Shown here: piece by piece, positions 33,726 through 40,982 of the stretch
How positions within the stretch are numbered: position 1 is the first letter of the stretch
Layout of the letters: every line of letters begins with the position of its first letter
NCBI GenBank assembly: GCA_036377055.1
Contig: DASUZD010000007.1
Location: forward strand, 1 to 61,665
Direction of reading: 5' to 3'
Origin: DASUZD01 sp036377055
GTDB lineage: Bacteria; Actinomycetota; Thermoleophilia; Gaiellales; Gaiellaceae
DNA length: 61,665 nucleotides
Position numbers and translations under genes: made by a program
Notes under the pieces: model-generated
The model's database searches: none
What the model saw: the letters and a program-made list of their open reading frames with translations, nothing else
Told to the model about the DNA's origin: nothing

Positions 33726-34232
33726 CTACCTCGGCCGCGGGTCGGCCATGCGCGGAGCGCCCGGCGGCAGGTCCTCGGGCCACACGACCCAGAAGACGCG
33801 GCCGCTGTGGTCGCGATCCCGGACGAGATTGTGATTCCGGTTCACGATCGCGTCGATCGCCGCCTGCGCGTCGTCGCGAGTGGTCGGGTCCGGATGGTCG
33901 AGCAGCCCTCTGAGCGTCGGCAGCGCGTCCTTTCGAAGCGAGTACGCCAGCAGCTCGCATGCCCGGTGACGAACGAGACGTGCGCGATCACGGCAGGCAC
34001 GCAGCCCGAGCTGGAACGCGTCCTCGCTCGTTCGGGCGTACGGCGTCGCCCAGACGACGAGCGTGGCGCGGGCCTGCCACTTCTTCGCGTGCGGGTAGTA
34101 CTCCGCGAGGTAGGGAACGGCACGATTGCCGAGGTGCTTGAGATCGGCCCACACTTGTTTCCGCTCCCGCCACCGCGGCGTGTCGAGCTCACGAAGACGC
34201 TCCTCGATTCTCTCGTCGCTCGGGCTTGTCAT
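33726..34232 (-). CDS. HEAT-repeat-like protein, possible immunity protein (copy A)
   Basis: A 168-residue all-helical protein (SDERIEERLRELDT, WQARATLVVWATPYARTSEDAF, VRHRACELLAYSLRKDALPTLRGLLDHPDPTTRDDAQAAIDAI) with at least two HEAT-like helical pairs and a Trp-rich end (VFWVVWPEDLP). It lies 41 bp downstream of the RHS toxin in the opposite direction. A nearly identical copy occurs at 36246, also in the array of RHS remnants. HEAT-like immunity proteins are common in polymorphic toxin loci, so immunity is plausible but inferred. A TAGTCT element lies 10 nt before the ATG. Confidence 0.6.
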   Translation of the reverse strand: MTSPSDERIEERLRELDTPRWRERKQVWADLKHLGNRAVPYLAEYYPHAKKWQARATLVVWATPYARTSEDAFQLGLRACRDRARLVRHRACELLAYSLRKDALPTLRGLLDHPDPTTRDDAQAAIDAIVNRNHNLVRDRDHSGRVFWVVWPEDLPPGAPRMADPRPR

Positions 34233-34306
34233 TCGAGCACCGAGACTAGTGGAAGCACCTGCTGCACCTGGAGAGGACTTCTCGATCGGGAGCCAAACTG
34301 ACGATC

Positions 34307-34750
34307 GTGGAGTTCTCGTCCAGACCGGAGCGCGAGGTCGAGGAGCGAGTCGAGCCGCTCAACGAGGCCGAGCTCCGATGGGTCGCCGACAACGTGGCGG
34401 AAGCTCGGCGGAACGTGAAGGAGCGCGGTCTTGCGGCCGCCGCAGTGACCGCCGAGGCGCTCGACGAGCTCTGGGACTTGGTCCTCGCCGAAGGATCCGA
34501 CGACCCCAATGTGGTGATCAACCTCGTCGGCCTTGCGCTGGGGCAGCTCCTCGTAGATCGCTTTGGGCTCGCATGGGTCGCGTTGACCGACGAGTACGGA
34601 ACGGAAATCGCCGTCCGTGGCCCGTCCAATTTCACCGTCTTTCCAACCAACTTCGTCGCTAAGCGGTATGAGAGCGGCGAGCGCGGCTTCATCGCGCCCT
34701 TTGTCGATGCGGTCGCGCGACGGCTACAAGGGCTGGACACGGCCGGGTAG
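34307..34750 (+). CDS. DUF3806 protein, possible immunity protein
   Basis: A 147-residue protein with the DUF3806 core: LDELWDLVLAEG, then DPNVVINLVGLALGQLLVDRFGLAWV, then EYGTEIAVRGP and VFPTNFVAKRYESGE. Members are small cytoplasmic proteins often found in toxin/immunity arrays. GTG 34307 begins the frame, 7 nt after CAAACT. It diverges from HEAT copy A and is followed by a displaced RHS tip. A deleted copy lies at 36827. Immunity function is inferred from context. Confidence 0.65.
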   Translation: MEFSSRPEREVEERVEPLNEAELRWVADNVAEARRNVKERGLAAAAVTAEALDELWDLVLAEGSDDPNVVINLVGLALGQLLVDRFGLAWVALTDEYGTEIAVRGPSNFTVFPTNFVAKRYESGERGFIAPFVDAVARRLQGLDTAG

Positions 34751-34803
34751 GCCATCGTTCTCGCGCGAATCAGGGTCGGAGAGCGCTTGGCCTGGTCGGG
34801 AAC

Positions 34804-35667
34804 ATGTCTACGACGAGAGACGCGAACGGCAGCCTGACGGACGACGGAACGACAACCTACACGTGGAACAACCGCGGTCAGCTCGCCTCCTCCTCGAAGA
34901 CCGGCCTCAGCGCCAGCTACGCCTACGACGCCTTCGGCCGGCGCCGCTCCAAGACGGTCGGCGGGACGACGACGAACTTCCTCTACGACCGCCAGAACGT
35001 CGTCCAGGAACTCTCCGGGTCGACGCCGACAGCCAACCTGCTGACCGGGCTCGGGATCGACGAGACGTACAGCCGAGCCGACGCGAGCGGAACGAAGAGC
35101 TTCCTCACCGACACCCTCGGCTCGACGGTCGCTCTTGCCGATAGCTCAGGCAGCGTGACCACCTCCTACACCTACGAGCCCTTCGGCAACGCGACATCGA
35201 GCGGCGCGAGCTCGACGAGCAGCTTCCAGTACACGGGCCGCGAGAACGACGGCACAGGCCTCGCTTTCCTCCGCGCTCGTTACTACAGCCCGACCCTCCA
35301 GCGCTTCCTATCCGAAGACCCGCTAGGCGTGCGCGCTGGCGATGCAAATCTCTATGCCTACGTATCGAACAGCCCGCTCAACCTCGTTGACCGGCTCGGT
35401 CTTTGCGGCTCCGGCATCGGCGGTTTCCTGAACGCCATGTTCGGGCGCTGCGGCTCCTGGGATCCGTTTGGCCTCTTCTCGGGTCTCGGCCCGATCCTCG
35501 AGTCGATCCACGGGTGCGAGATAATCGCTGAAGCAACAGGAGGCATCATGACTGGAGATTTGCTAGCCCGCGCCGCACTCGGGATGGCGATCAGTCCTGA
35601 ATTCACTTTTGGGGTTGCAGTCGTCGGTGCGGCGGCGTGCATCGTGTATCAGCAACAGCACAGTTGA
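34804..35667 (+). CDS. displaced RHS core and toxin tip
   Basis: A 287-residue fragment equal to the end of an RHS protein. It starts within a YD repeat (DDGTTTYTWNNRGQLASS), passes through the RHS core (YEPFGNATS, RARYYSPTLQRFLSEDPLG, NSPLNLVDRLG) and ends in a different tip: a Cys-containing, Gly-rich and hydrophobic 90-residue segment (FLNAMFGRCGSW, MAISPEFTFGVAVVGAAACIVY). The tip might act on membranes. There is no signal or N-terminal shell, so it is probably an orphan cassette that can recombine into the full gene at 26782. The ATG at the junction may not be used. Confidence 0.65.
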   Translation: MSTTRDANGSLTDDGTTTYTWNNRGQLASSSKTGLSASYAYDAFGRRRSKTVGGTTTNFLYDRQNVVQELSGSTPTANLLTGLGIDETYSRADASGTKSFLTDTLGSTVALADSSGSVTTSYTYEPFGNATSSGASSTSSFQYTGRENDGTGLAFLRARYYSPTLQRFLSEDPLGVRAGDANLYAYVSNSPLNLVDRLGLCGSGIGGFLNAMFGRCGSWDPFGLFSGLGPILESIHGCEIIAEATGGIMTGDLLARAALGMAISPEFTFGVAVVGAAACIVYQQQHS

Positions 35668-35672
35668 ACGAG

Positions 35673-36071
35673 ATGCATCGCGAGGGAAGGCCGGTGGAGC
35701 GGCTCTCATTTCGAGAGCGGTTTGAGGTCTATCGTGCCGTCTACAACGGATCCGCCGTCAAGAACCCTGCGCTCGCGGCAGCGGCGGTCGCCCGGGCAAG
35801 TCAGCGGAACGCGAGGCCTCGTCGCTGGTCGCGGCGCTGGATTCGCTCCTTTCTGCTCGATCCCATCGACCTACCGACCTACGTTGTCTTCTCTGTAATG
35901 CTGCTCGTGGTTTGGCCGAGCGTATTGACGGTGGCGATATTGGCCGGAGGCTTCATTCTGATAGGGCTGATGACTAGGAGACGAATCAGGCGAAAGGCGC
36001 ACCAAGCCTTCGAGGCGAATCAGCGACTACTCGAGAGAGCGAGACCTAGCGACACCACATCCCTTGGCTAA
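35673..36071 (+). CDS. small membrane protein, possible immunity to the orphan RHS tip
   Basis: A 132-residue protein with a basic N-terminal half (RPRRWSRRWIRSF) and two closely spaced hydrophobic segments (YVVFSVMLLVVWPSVLTVAILAGGFILIGLM), then a basic helical end. It starts 5 bp after the displaced RHS tip and is therefore coupled to it. Its position directly behind a hydrophobic toxin tip is that of an immunity protein, a role inferred only from position. ATG 35673 is preferred over an upstream ATG that overlaps the tip. Base composition is somewhat less GC-rich than its neighbours. Confidence 0.5.
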   Translation: MHREGRPVERLSFRERFEVYRAVYNGSAVKNPALAAAAVARASQRNARPRRWSRRWIRSFLLDPIDLPTYVVFSVMLLVVWPSVLTVAILAGGFILIGLMTRRRIRRKAHQAFEANQRLLERARPSDTTSLG

Positions 36072-36094
36072 GTAAGCCTGCTGATTCTTCGCTC

Positions 36095-36230
36095 GCAGGG
36101 ACGGGAGCGGCGCGAGGAGCTACTTCACCGACGCCTTGGGTCGACGCTGGCGCTTGCCGGTCACTTAGGGAGCGTCACCAGCTCCTAGAGCCGCGAGCCC
36201 CCTCGGCAATGCAACCACGAGAGCCGCGTA
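36095..36230 (+). pseudogene. decayed RHS core fragment 1
   Basis: The DNA can be aligned with the RHS core of 35085-35215 (GACGGGAGCGGCGCGAGGAGC, then TTCACCGACGCC, then AGCGTCACCAGCTCCTA, then TTCGGCAA-like CTCGGCAATG). Stop codons and small deletions interrupt it (for example TAG in GGTCACTTAGGG). It is a remnant of another tip cassette. Confidence 0.6.
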
Positions 36231-36245
36231 CCTCGCCGGCGGTCA

Positions 36246-36752
36246 CTACCTCGGACGCGGGTGCGCCATGAGCGGAGCGCCCGAGGGCAGATCCTCGGGC
36301 CACACGACCCAGAAGACGTGGCCGCTGTGGTCTCGATCCCGGACTAGATGGTGATTCCGATTCACGATCGCATCGATTGCCGCCTGTGCGTCCTCGCGAG
36401 TCGTCGGGTCCGGATGGTCGAGCAGACCTTTGAGCCTCGGCAGCGCCTCCTTTCGAAGCGAGTACGCCAGCAGCTCGCACGCCCGGTGACGAACCAGACG
36501 CGCGCGATCGCGACACGCATGCAGCCCGAGCTGGAACGCGTCCTCGCTCGTCCGGGCGTACGGCGTCGCCCATACGACGAGCGTGGCGCGCGCCTGCCAC
36601 TTCTTCGCGCGTGGGTAGTACTCCGCGAGGTAGGGGACGACACGATTGCCGAGGTGCTTGAGATCGGCCCACACTTGTTTCCGCTCCCGCCACCGCGTGG
36701 TGTCGAGCTCGCGAAGACGCTCCTCGATCCTCTCGTCACTAGGGCCTGTCAT
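36246..36752 (-). CDS. HEAT-repeat-like protein, possible immunity protein (copy B)
   Basis: A 168-residue paralogue of copy A with the same length and start (ATG 36752) and only a few substitutions, such as SDERIEERLRELDT followed by TRW in place of PRW and PRLKGLL in place of PTLRGLL. The frame is fully open and the substitutions are mostly conservative, so this copy seems to be kept although the neighbouring DUF3806 and RHS pieces are broken. It also has the TAGTCT element 10 nt before the ATG. Confidence 0.6.
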   Translation of the reverse strand: MTGPSDERIEERLRELDTTRWRERKQVWADLKHLGNRVVPYLAEYYPRAKKWQARATLVVWATPYARTSEDAFQLGLHACRDRARLVRHRACELLAYSLRKEALPRLKGLLDHPDPTTREDAQAAIDAIVNRNHHLVRDRDHSGHVFWVVWPEDLPSGAPLMAHPRPR

Positions 36753-36826
36753 TCGAGCACCGAGACTAGTGGAAGCACGTGCGGCCCTTCGACACGACCT
36801 CTCGGTCCAGAGCCAAACTGACGACC

Positions 36827-37060
36827 GTGGAGTTCTCGTCCAGACCGGAGCGCGAGACCCCAATGTGGTGATCAACCATGGGTCGCGTTGACCGACGAGT
36901 ACGGAACGGAAATCGCCGTCCGTGGCCCGTCCAATTTCACCGTCTTTTCCAACCAACTTCGTCGCTAAGCGGTGTGAGAGCGGCGAGCGGGGCTTCATCG
37001 CGCCCTTGTCGATGCGGTCGCGCGGCGGCTACAAGGACTGGACACGGCCCGGGTAGGCCA
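36827..37060 (+). pseudogene. DUF3806 gene with two internal deletions
   Basis: It begins GTGGAGTTCTCG as in the intact gene at 34307. The sequence jumps from the codons for PERE to those for PNVVIN, then from VIN to WVALTDEY, removing most of the first half and the central helix. A further single-base insertion (TTTTCC for TTTCC) and a deletion occur near 36946-37015. The protein cannot be made. Confidence 0.7.
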
Positions 37061-37063
37061 TCT

Positions 37064-37200
37064 GTCACCGACACCCTCGGCTCGACGGTCGCTCTTGCCG
37101 ATAGCTCGGGCAGCGTGACCACCTTCTACACCTACGAGCCCTTCGGCAACGCGACGTCGAGCGGCGCGAGCTCGACGAACAACTTCCAGTCCACCGCCAC
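37064..37200 (+). pseudogene. decayed RHS core fragment 2
   Basis: Nearly identical to 35104-35240 (ACCGACACCCTCGGCTCGACG, then TACGAGCCCTTCGGCAACGCG). It starts abruptly after the deleted DUF3806 gene and stops before the RYYSP motif, so it is a recombination scar rather than a gene. Confidence 0.65.
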
Positions 37201-37222
37201 TCGCGATGCTAGGTGTGCCGAC

Positions 37223-37703
37223 GTGAGTGGACGAGGTCGATTCCGCGCCCAGGCACGGACGATAGCCGTGATCCTGACTGGTGCGGGGGCTTACTTCCTA
37301 GTGCTCGCCCTGCTCGGTTTTCTGTCGGATCTCTTGCCGCATCGTCCGCTCTTGCCGATCGTCTTCGCCGTAATCGGCGTTCTGCTCTGTTACGAGTCAT
37401 GGGTGTTCTGGCCACGTCCAGCACGCTCGGGAACGGGCACCCTTGCGACATTTGCCAGACGGCCGCCAAGATCGTGGGCCGAGGCTCGGCGGCGCTTCCT
37501 GCGCATATCAGCGGTCGCACTGCTGTTATTCACAGCGCTCGGAGCCGGGCGTCGGATTCAGCTTGGGAAGCGCTACCGCGGCGGTTTGGCTTGCGGTGTC
37601 GTTCAGCCTGGTCTATGTCGCCTGGTTCGTCGTCATCTATCGAGTCGGGAGACGCCAGTGGCATGAACGCCAGCGCCGGGCCGAGGCTGGCTCTGACGGC
37701 TGA
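37223..37703 (+). pseudogene. frameshifted membrane protein
   Basis: Two frames together encode a protein with about four hydrophobic segments. The first frame gives TIAVILTGAGAYFLVLALLGFL, then LPIVFAVIGVLLCYESWVFWP and FLRISAVALLLFTALGAG. The second, shifted frame continues with AVWLAVSFSLVYVAWFVVIYRVG and ends at TGA 37701-37703. The switch occurs near 37535-37560. It may be a real frameshift or a sequencing error. It follows RHS remnant 2 as a membrane protein follows the tip at 34804, so it may be a former immunity gene. Confidence 0.45.
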
Positions 37704-37999
37704 GCGCCACCTCGGGCCGCCGTGTGGGACCGAGACTGCTCCCCAATCGATCATGACGGACGTTCGGCAGCAGATCGTGTATCAGCGGTCAGAAACCGCT
37801 ACTCTCGGACTGCGGGCCGGAGCTCGGGTGCCGTCCCGGCCGTAGCCGCAGCGGCCTGGTTCTCCGGCGCCGGGCATCCGGCCCGCACGAACTTGTCCCG
37901 CGGGCGCCTCGAGCCGGAATAATGCCCGCTAAGCAGCCGTTTTACCTCTAGGTCGGCGCGCCAGACCGGCGCGCGGCACGACCTACCTGAGGAGGATTT
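37704..37999. other. 296-bp gene-free gap before rpmE
   Basis: No convincing gene is seen. The right half holds a promoter-like pair, TTGTCC (37893-37898) and AATAAT (37918-37923) with a rather long 19-bp spacer. Near 37951-37974 is a GC-rich inverted repeat (GGTCGGCGCGCC, AGA, CCGGCGCGCGGC). An AGATCGTGTATCAGC near 37763 resembles the end of the RHS tip at 35640 and may be another scrap of the array. Confidence 0.4.
37893..37923 (+). promoter_or_regulatory. possible promoter of rpmE and the sigma-factor gene
   Basis: TTGTCC and AATAAT with a 19-bp spacer, 77 bp before the rpmE start. The hexamers are close to consensus, but the spacer is longer than the usual 17. Confidence 0.35.
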
Positions 38000-38206
38000 G
38001 TGAAGCACGTTCATCCCGAGCTCATGCTCACGACGGTCCGCTGCACCTCGTGCGGGCGGAGCTTCGTCACCCGCTCCACACGTGACGAGATCGTCGTGGA
38101 CGTGTGCTCCAACTGCCACCCCGCCTACACCGGCGCCGAACGGCGCGTGCAGAGCGGCAGCCGCATCGAGCGGTTCGAGCGGCGCCGGGCGGCGGCACGA
38201 CACTAG
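38000..38206 (+). CDS. rpmE: 50S ribosomal protein L31
   Basis: A 68-residue protein. It has the L31 start MKHVHPEL, a zinc-binding CTSC near residues 15-18 and CSNC at 36-39 (so the Cys+ form), and the HPAYTG and RIERFERR segments. It is part of the large subunit and, in the Cys+ form, depends on zinc. GTG 38000 has a GAGGAGG at the right distance. The sigma-factor gene follows closely, an uncommon pairing. Confidence 0.92.
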   Translation: MKHVHPELMLTTVRCTSCGRSFVTRSTRDEIVVDVCSNCHPAYTGAERRVQSGSRIERFERRRAAARH

Positions 38207-38228
38207 AACAAGGAAGGAAGGAGAAGCT

Positions 38229-39272
38229 CTGAACACTGTTTTCGATTCCCCGATCCACGCGTTCCTCGAGGACGTCGAGGAGCGTGGGACGATCGACGAG
38301 GACGCGCTCGAGGCGTTCGCCGTCGAGCACGAGCTCGACGAGGACGAGGTCGCCGAGCTGCGGGCCGAGCTCGCGGCGCGCGAGGTCGAGATCCACGTCC
38401 CGCTCCCCGAGCAGGTCGCCGACGTCGATATCGTCGCGACCGACGCCCTGACCCTGTTCATGAACCGGGCCGGGCGCTACAAGCTGCTCACGGCCGCGGA
38501 CGAGGTCGCGCTCGCGAAGCGCGTCGAGCGCGGCGACGCCGCCGCCAAGGAGCGGATGATCAACGCGAACCTGCGTCTCGTGATCTCGATCGCGAAGCGC
38601 TACCAGAGCCCGAACATGCCCCTCCTCGACCTGATCCAGGAGGGCACGATCGGCCTCAACCGCGCCGTCGAGAAGTTCGACTGGCGGAAGGGCTACAAGT
38701 TCTCCACGTACGCGACGTGGTGGATCCGGCAGGCCTGCCAGCGAGCCGTCTCCGGACAGTCGGCGACGATTCGCGTGCCGACGCACGTCCACGAGCGGCG
38801 GGTGAAGATGTTCCGCGTCGCGCGGCAGCTCGAGGCGAAGCTGGGTCGCGAGCCGACGCACGAGGAGCTCGCGGAAGGAGCGGGACTCTCGCTGAAGCAC
38901 GTCGAGGAGGCGCTCGGCGCGCCTGAGGCGAACGTGTCGCTGAACCGGGCGGTCGGCTCGGAGGGCGACGGGGAGCTGGGCGAGCTGTTCGCCGACCCTG
39001 CCGCGAGCGATCCGGCCGAGGAGGCCGCTGACGCGTATCGGCGCGGCGTCGTCCGGCGTGCGCTGGGACGCCTGCCCGAGCGCGAGCGGCAGATCCTGGA
39101 GCTTCGCTTCGGCTTCGACGAGCGGGAGCCGGCGTCGCTCGAGGCGATCGGCGAGGAGCTCGGCATCACGCGCGAGCGGGTGCGGCAGCTCGAGCGCGAG
39201 TCGCTCGCGCGGCTCGAGCGCGAGCTCGCAGGCCTCCGCGCGGATCCCGACGAGCTGGCCCGCGCAGCATGA
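38229..39272 (+). CDS. primary-type (RpoD/SigA-like) sigma factor, CTG start
   Basis: A 347-residue sigma-70 factor. Region 1.1-like helices (IHAFLEDVEERGTIDEDALEAF) lead to region 1.2/2 (LTLFMNRAGRYKLLTAADEVALAKRVERGD, LDLIQEGTIGLNRAVEKFDWRKG, FSTYATWWIRQA), region 3 and region 4 (LEAIGEELGITRERVRQLERES). Its length is short for the essential factor but fits group 1/2. No ATG, GTG or TTG stands in frame near the N-terminus; CTG 38229 lies 5 nt after AAGGAG and is the only sensible start. The frame is open upstream only because it crosses rpmE. The histidine phosphatase begins 1 bp after the stop. Confidence 0.85.
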   Translation: MNTVFDSPIHAFLEDVEERGTIDEDALEAFAVEHELDEDEVAELRAELAAREVEIHVPLPEQVADVDIVATDALTLFMNRAGRYKLLTAADEVALAKRVERGDAAAKERMINANLRLVISIAKRYQSPNMPLLDLIQEGTIGLNRAVEKFDWRKGYKFSTYATWWIRQACQRAVSGQSATIRVPTHVHERRVKMFRVARQLEAKLGREPTHEELAEGAGLSLKHVEEALGAPEANVSLNRAVGSEGDGELGELFADPAASDPAEEAADAYRRGVVRRALGRLPERERQILELRFGFDEREPASLEAIGEELGITRERVRQLERESLARLERELAGLRADPDELARAA

Positions 39273-39273
39273 C

Positions 39274-39867
39274 GTGGACGCGCTGATCCTCGCCCGCCAC
39301 GGCGAGAGCGAGCTCAGCGCGCTCGGCGTGACGAACGGCGACCCCGATCGCGCCTGCGCAATCACCGAGACCGGCCGGGCCCAGGCCCGCCGGCTCGGTG
39401 AGCTCGTCGCCGAGGAGCCGCTCGAGCTATGCGCGACGAGCGCCTTCGGCCGCGCGCAGGAGACCGCGGACATCGCCCTCGCCGGCCGCGACGTCCCCCG
39501 TCTCGTCGTCCCCGAGCTGAACGACATCCGCTTCGGCGACTTCGAGGCGCTCAGCTTCGACGACTACCGCGCGTGGGCTCGATCGGCGACACCCACCGAC
39601 GTGCCGTCCGGAGGGGGCGAGAGCCGCGCGGCGTGCGTGACGCGCTACGTCCGCGGGTTCCGCGTGCTGCTCCAGCGCCCCGAGCGTCTCGCGCTCGTCG
39701 TCGCGCATGGCCTGCCGATCCGCTACGTCCTGAACGCGCTCGAAGACCGCCCGCCGCAGCCTGTGCTCGACCAGGTGCCTTATGCCGAGCCCTTCCGAAT
39801 CACCGCGGAGGAGCTGGCGACTGCCGTCCGGAAGCTCGATTCCTGGGCCGCCGAACCCGCTTGGTAG
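39274..39867 (+). CDS. histidine phosphatase family protein (phosphoglycerate-mutase-like)
   Basis: A 197-residue protein of the His-phosphatase branch. The catalytic ARHGESE lies at residues 7-13, TETGRAQARRLGELV follows, and the second His is in VVAHGLPIRYVLN, close to the end. The catalytic His pair is therefore intact. GTG 39274 comes directly after the sigma-factor stop, so both are probably co-transcribed. Specificity (sugar phosphate, phosphoprotein or other) cannot be read from the sequence. Confidence 0.8.
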   Translation: MDALILARHGESELSALGVTNGDPDRACAITETGRAQARRLGELVAEEPLELCATSAFGRAQETADIALAGRDVPRLVVPELNDIRFGDFEALSFDDYRAWARSATPTDVPSGGGESRAACVTRYVRGFRVLLQRPERLALVVAHGLPIRYVLNALEDRPPQPVLDQVPYAEPFRITAEELATAVRKLDSWAAEPAW

Positions 39868-39926
39868 GCGGTTTGAAGTCACTCCGACCGGGTAGCCCGA
39901 GAGGACAAAAACCAGGAGGTGAAGAC

Positions 39927-39995
39927 GTGTACATCGGCGTCGGCACCGTCGTCGTAATTCTGCTCGTAATCCTGCTCATCTACCTGCTCACGTAG
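39927..39995 (+). CDS. 22-residue hydrophobic membrane peptide
   Basis: A 22-residue peptide that begins MYIGVGTVVV and is almost entirely a single transmembrane helix (ILLVILLIYLLT). GTG 39927 is preceded by a full AGGAGGTGA Shine-Dalgarno, and a strong hairpin follows at 40013, so it is a complete transcription and translation unit. It lies 59 bp after the histidine phosphatase. Function unknown; membrane micropeptides of this size usually regulate a larger membrane protein. Confidence 0.6.
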   Translation: MYIGVGTVVVILLVILLIYLLT

Positions 39996-40012
39996 CCAGA
40001 AAGAGCAGCGAG

Positions 40013-40033
40013 GCGCCCCGGCTTCCGGGGCGC
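40013..40033. terminator. terminator between convergent genes
   Basis: GCGCCCCGG and CCGGGGCGC form a 9-bp stem with a CTT loop. It lies between the 22-residue peptide (+) and the secreted protein (-) and may serve both. A real T-run is missing. Confidence 0.6.
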
Positions 40034-40034
40034 T

Positions 40035-40916
40035 TCAGTGGACCGAGCAGATTGGGTCCGATGCCGCGACCTGGTCGACGAGGCGGTTCATCTCGCGCTC
40101 GTGCGCCACGAGCGCCGAGTTCCGGGGATCGAAGTCGGGCAGACCAGGACCTTCCCACGTCACGTCAGGGGTCACGCCAGGCCCGACCGCGGTGACGCGG
40201 TACCGCGTGCCGTTTCCGGGCGGGCGCGCGGGTGCGCCGGGAAGCGTCGCGTCGCGCGTCGGGTAGAAGCTGTAACAGAAGTTCCCGCGCGGCTTGCGTG
40301 ACGCGACCGCCGTCTCGCGCCTCCAGCCTGGCCCGTAGCGCGAGTCGAAGGTGTCGATGTACACGTACCGCACGTAGGCGTCCTGCGGCGGGCGCGTCCG
40401 GAAGCCGTAGACGGGGGCGCCGGCGTAGGAGAGGCGGCCGAAGAGGTCGTGGGCCTCGCCGCCGTGGATCCAGTCCGTCCAGACTTCGAGCCGCGCGAGC
40501 GGCCCCGTCCAGTGCGAGACGTGCAGCTCCCACGCGTTCTGCGCCGGCAACCAGGGCGCGAAGCGGCGATGCGGAAGCATGCGCTGCCAGCTCTGAAGCG
40601 CCCAGCTCGAGCCGTCGGGTGCAGTGCACGCGGCCACGAGCCACGCAAGCGCGGGGCCGCGGTACGGGCGGCAGCGGTTCCGGAAGCTCCGCCACGCGCC
40701 GCCGCTGTAGTCGATCTCGAAGCGCACCTGGGGCGTCGAGGCGCTCGGCGGCAGCGCGTTGATCGCGCCGAACACCAGGACGTGCCGCCTCCGGCCGGCG
40801 ACGCGGTAGGTGATGAGCGCCTCGCCGCGCCCGTTCACGGCGAGCCGGACGCGAGACGCGTTTCGGTCGAGAAGAGCCGACGCGGCGGCCTGCGAAGCGA
40901 CGACGAGGACAGCCAC
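40035..40916 (-). CDS. secreted protein of unknown function
   Basis: About 293 residues or slightly more. A likely signal peptide (RYRRRVAASAAVLVAVLVVASQAAASA) is followed by a beta-rich domain with LITYRVAGRRRHVLVFGAINALPP, Cys pairs (FRNRCRPY, AACTAP) and ELHVSHWTGPLARLEVWTDWIHGG. It ends with PICSVH. The start is unclear: GTG 40916 is the first usual start codon in frame but lies in the middle of the signal-like stretch, and the frame upstream contains no ATG, GTG or TTG before it runs into the divergent amidase gene. A sequencing error or rare start codon is possible. No family recognised. Confidence 0.55.
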   Translation of the reverse strand: MAVLVVASQAAASALLDRNASRVRLAVNGRGEALITYRVAGRRRHVLVFGAINALPPSASTPQVRFEIDYSGGAWRSFRNRCRPYRGPALAWLVAACTAPDGSSWALQSWQRMLPHRRFAPWLPAQNAWELHVSHWTGPLARLEVWTDWIHGGEAHDLFGRLSYAGAPVYGFRTRPPQDAYVRYVYIDTFDSRYGPGWRRETAVASRKPRGNFCYSFYPTRDATLPGAPARPPGNGTRYRVTAVGPGVTPDVTWEGPGLPDFDPRNSALVAHEREMNRLVDQVAASDPICSVH

Positions 40917-40982
40917 GAGGACTGCTGCTGAGGCGGCGACACGGCGACGGTACCGGGCAGCGCTTCTGCCAACATTCGCCGC

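Larger units (their letters stand above)
33714..34755. repeat. duplicated cassette, copy A (HEAT gene + DUF3806 gene)
   Basis: This block repeats at 36234-37062 at a constant offset of 2520 bp through the HEAT gene and the start of the DUF3806 gene. Copy A has both genes intact. The DNA is highly similar, so the duplication is fairly recent. Confidence 0.7.
36234..37062. repeat. duplicated cassette, copy B (HEAT gene + deleted DUF3806)
   Basis: Second copy of 33714-34755. The HEAT gene is intact but the DUF3806 part has lost two internal blocks. It is fused at its right end to a second RHS remnant. Confidence 0.7.

Noticed and set aside
36878..37666. A single protein fusing DUF3806, RHS and membrane parts
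   Set aside because: The frame crosses deletion and recombination points; each part is a truncated copy of a gene seen intact elsewhere or a frameshifted gene.
38082..38228. Upstream extension of the sigma-factor frame to 38082
   Set aside because: It runs through the second half of rpmE in another frame and is low-complexity.
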